From an uncultured Lachnospiraceae bacterium (GTDB lineage Bacteria; Bacillota; Clostridia; Lachnospirales; Lachnospiraceae), in contig CAJTOO010000082.1 in the NCBI GenBank assembly GCA_910577735.1, positions 1-5,356 on the forward strand: DNA of 5,356 bases. The letters are read 5' to 3'. The notes under the pieces are model-generated. The model searched no databases. It was not told the origin of the DNA and saw only the letters and a list, made by a program, of their open reading frames with translations. Shown one piece after another: positions 5,037 through 5,356 of this stretch. Position 1 is the first letter of the stretch. Every line of letters begins with the position of its first letter. The position numbers were made by a program, and so were the translations under genes.

Positions 5037-5068
5037 AGAGTTTACAAATGCGTAAGCTCTCTTTTTTT
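5037..5068 (+). terminator. Intrinsic terminator after the regulator pseudogene
   Basis: AGAGTTTAC (5037-5045) pairs with GTAAGCTCT (5052-5060), 9 bp with one G-U, around the loop AAATGC. It is followed by C and seven T (5062-5068). Classical form, 13 nt after the stop codon. Confidence 0.85.
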
Positions 5069-5076
5069 GTCCATAG

Positions 5077-5105
5077 ACATCATACAACGAATTAACATCA
5101 TACAA
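5077..5105. repeat. 11-bp direct repeat over a promoter (probable operator)
   Basis: ACATCATACAA occurs at 5077-5087 and 5095-5105, an 18-bp period. The second copy overlaps the -35 box at 5092-5097 and fills part of the spacer. The reverse complement, TTGTATGATGT, has the TTGTAT-type half-site character seen in operators of GntR-family proteins. The damaged FadR-type gene immediately upstream is the natural candidate for the former binding protein. Confidence 0.55.
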
Positions 5106-5120
5106 TAGTAGAGATATAAT
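5092..5120 (+). promoter_or_regulatory. Sigma-A promoter for the downstream unit
   Basis: TTAACA (5092-5097, five of six matches) and TATAAT (5115-5120, perfect) are separated by 17 bp. The repeat at 5095-5105 overlaps its -35, as expected for a repressed promoter. Transcripts would start near 5127, which leaves almost no leader before AAGGA (5128-5132) and the ATG at 5137, so the mapped start or this promoter's partner gene may have been altered. Confidence 0.6.
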
Positions 5121-5136
5121 AATCCATAAGGAAAAT

Positions 5137-5323
5137 ATGCGAAGATAAAGAATACACATTTACCTACCTTGATAATGGCAGCGAGCTTTTTAAAGTAGTC
5201 AATGTGGAAATGCAGGACACCATAGAGGAATATGTTTCACTTGCAGCCAGTACCGTAAGGGAGCAAAAAGAATGTTTTACCGCACCTATGGGGAATGACA
5301 TTTATTGTTATCCAGCACCCTAG
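5137..5323 (+). pseudogene. Broken small reading frame, unrecognised product
   Basis: ATG at 5137 follows AAGGA by only 4 nt and hits a stop after three codons. A one-base shift opens the frame DKEYTFTYLDNGSELF from 5144, which continues through VNVEMQDTIEEYVSLAAS and NDIYCYPAP for 60 codons to a TAG at 5321. It reads like real coding sequence (mixed polarity, plausible helical segments), but I do not recognise the family. The combination of promoter, start codon, early frameshift and early stop suggests the start of a gene once controlled by the neighbouring regulator and now decayed. AGCACC (5314-5319) and GGTGCT (5323-5328) form a small palindrome around the stop. Nothing recognisable follows to the window edge at 5356. 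Confidence 0.4.
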
Positions 5324-5356
5324 GTGCTCCAGATCTTTCTTATATTCGTCAAATTA

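Overview
The window looks like chromosomal DNA from a motile, low-GC Gram-positive anaerobe, most likely a Lachnospiraceae-type Clostridia. The reasons are the flagellin N-terminus (MVIKHN start, RAADDAAGLFISEKMRRQIRGL core), AT-rich spacers with sigma-A promoters, GGAGG-type ribosome sites, and a membrane-anchored NagZ-like GH3 enzyme with an acidic cytoplasmic tail. The genus cannot be fixed from the sequence alone.

Layout. 1-191 is very AT-rich and holds no gene. It leads into a near-consensus promoter (TTGACA, 16 bp, TGGTATAAT). That promoter drives no convincing ORF, but a strikingly purine-rich stretch (about 73% purine over 241-480) that ends in a strong hairpin and a U6 terminator near 562. 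I read this as an undescribed structured or protein-binding non-coding RNA of about 335 nt. 597-729 holds a second extended -10 promoter and a short leader with GGA motifs. 730-2184 is a full-length flagellin with an unusual Cys-containing variable domain, closed by a terminator. 2185-2518 is intergenic, with hairpins, a perfect 9-bp dyad and a weak promoter. 2540-4084 is a GH3 glycosidase with a polyacidic cytoplasmic domain built on three identical 45-bp repeats, a transmembrane helix and a NagZ-like catalytic domain.

From about 4100 to the right edge the DNA is decaying accessory sequence: a frameshifted IS1182-type transposase fragment; a FadR-type GntR regulator inactivated by a nonsense codon, an internal deletion and a frameshift but still carrying its promoter, ribosome site and terminator; then a good promoter overlapped by an 11-bp direct repeat (a likely operator left by the dead regulator); and a broken unrecognised reading frame.

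How the parts relate. The flagellin and GH3 genes appear to be separate transcription units on the same strand. GGA motifs in the purine-rich RNA and in the flagellin leader suggest, as inference only, a CsrA-centred link: CsrA represses flagellin translation in Bacillus, and the RNA could titrate it. The right-hand third looks like the remains of a regulated catabolic locus damaged by deletion and IS activity.
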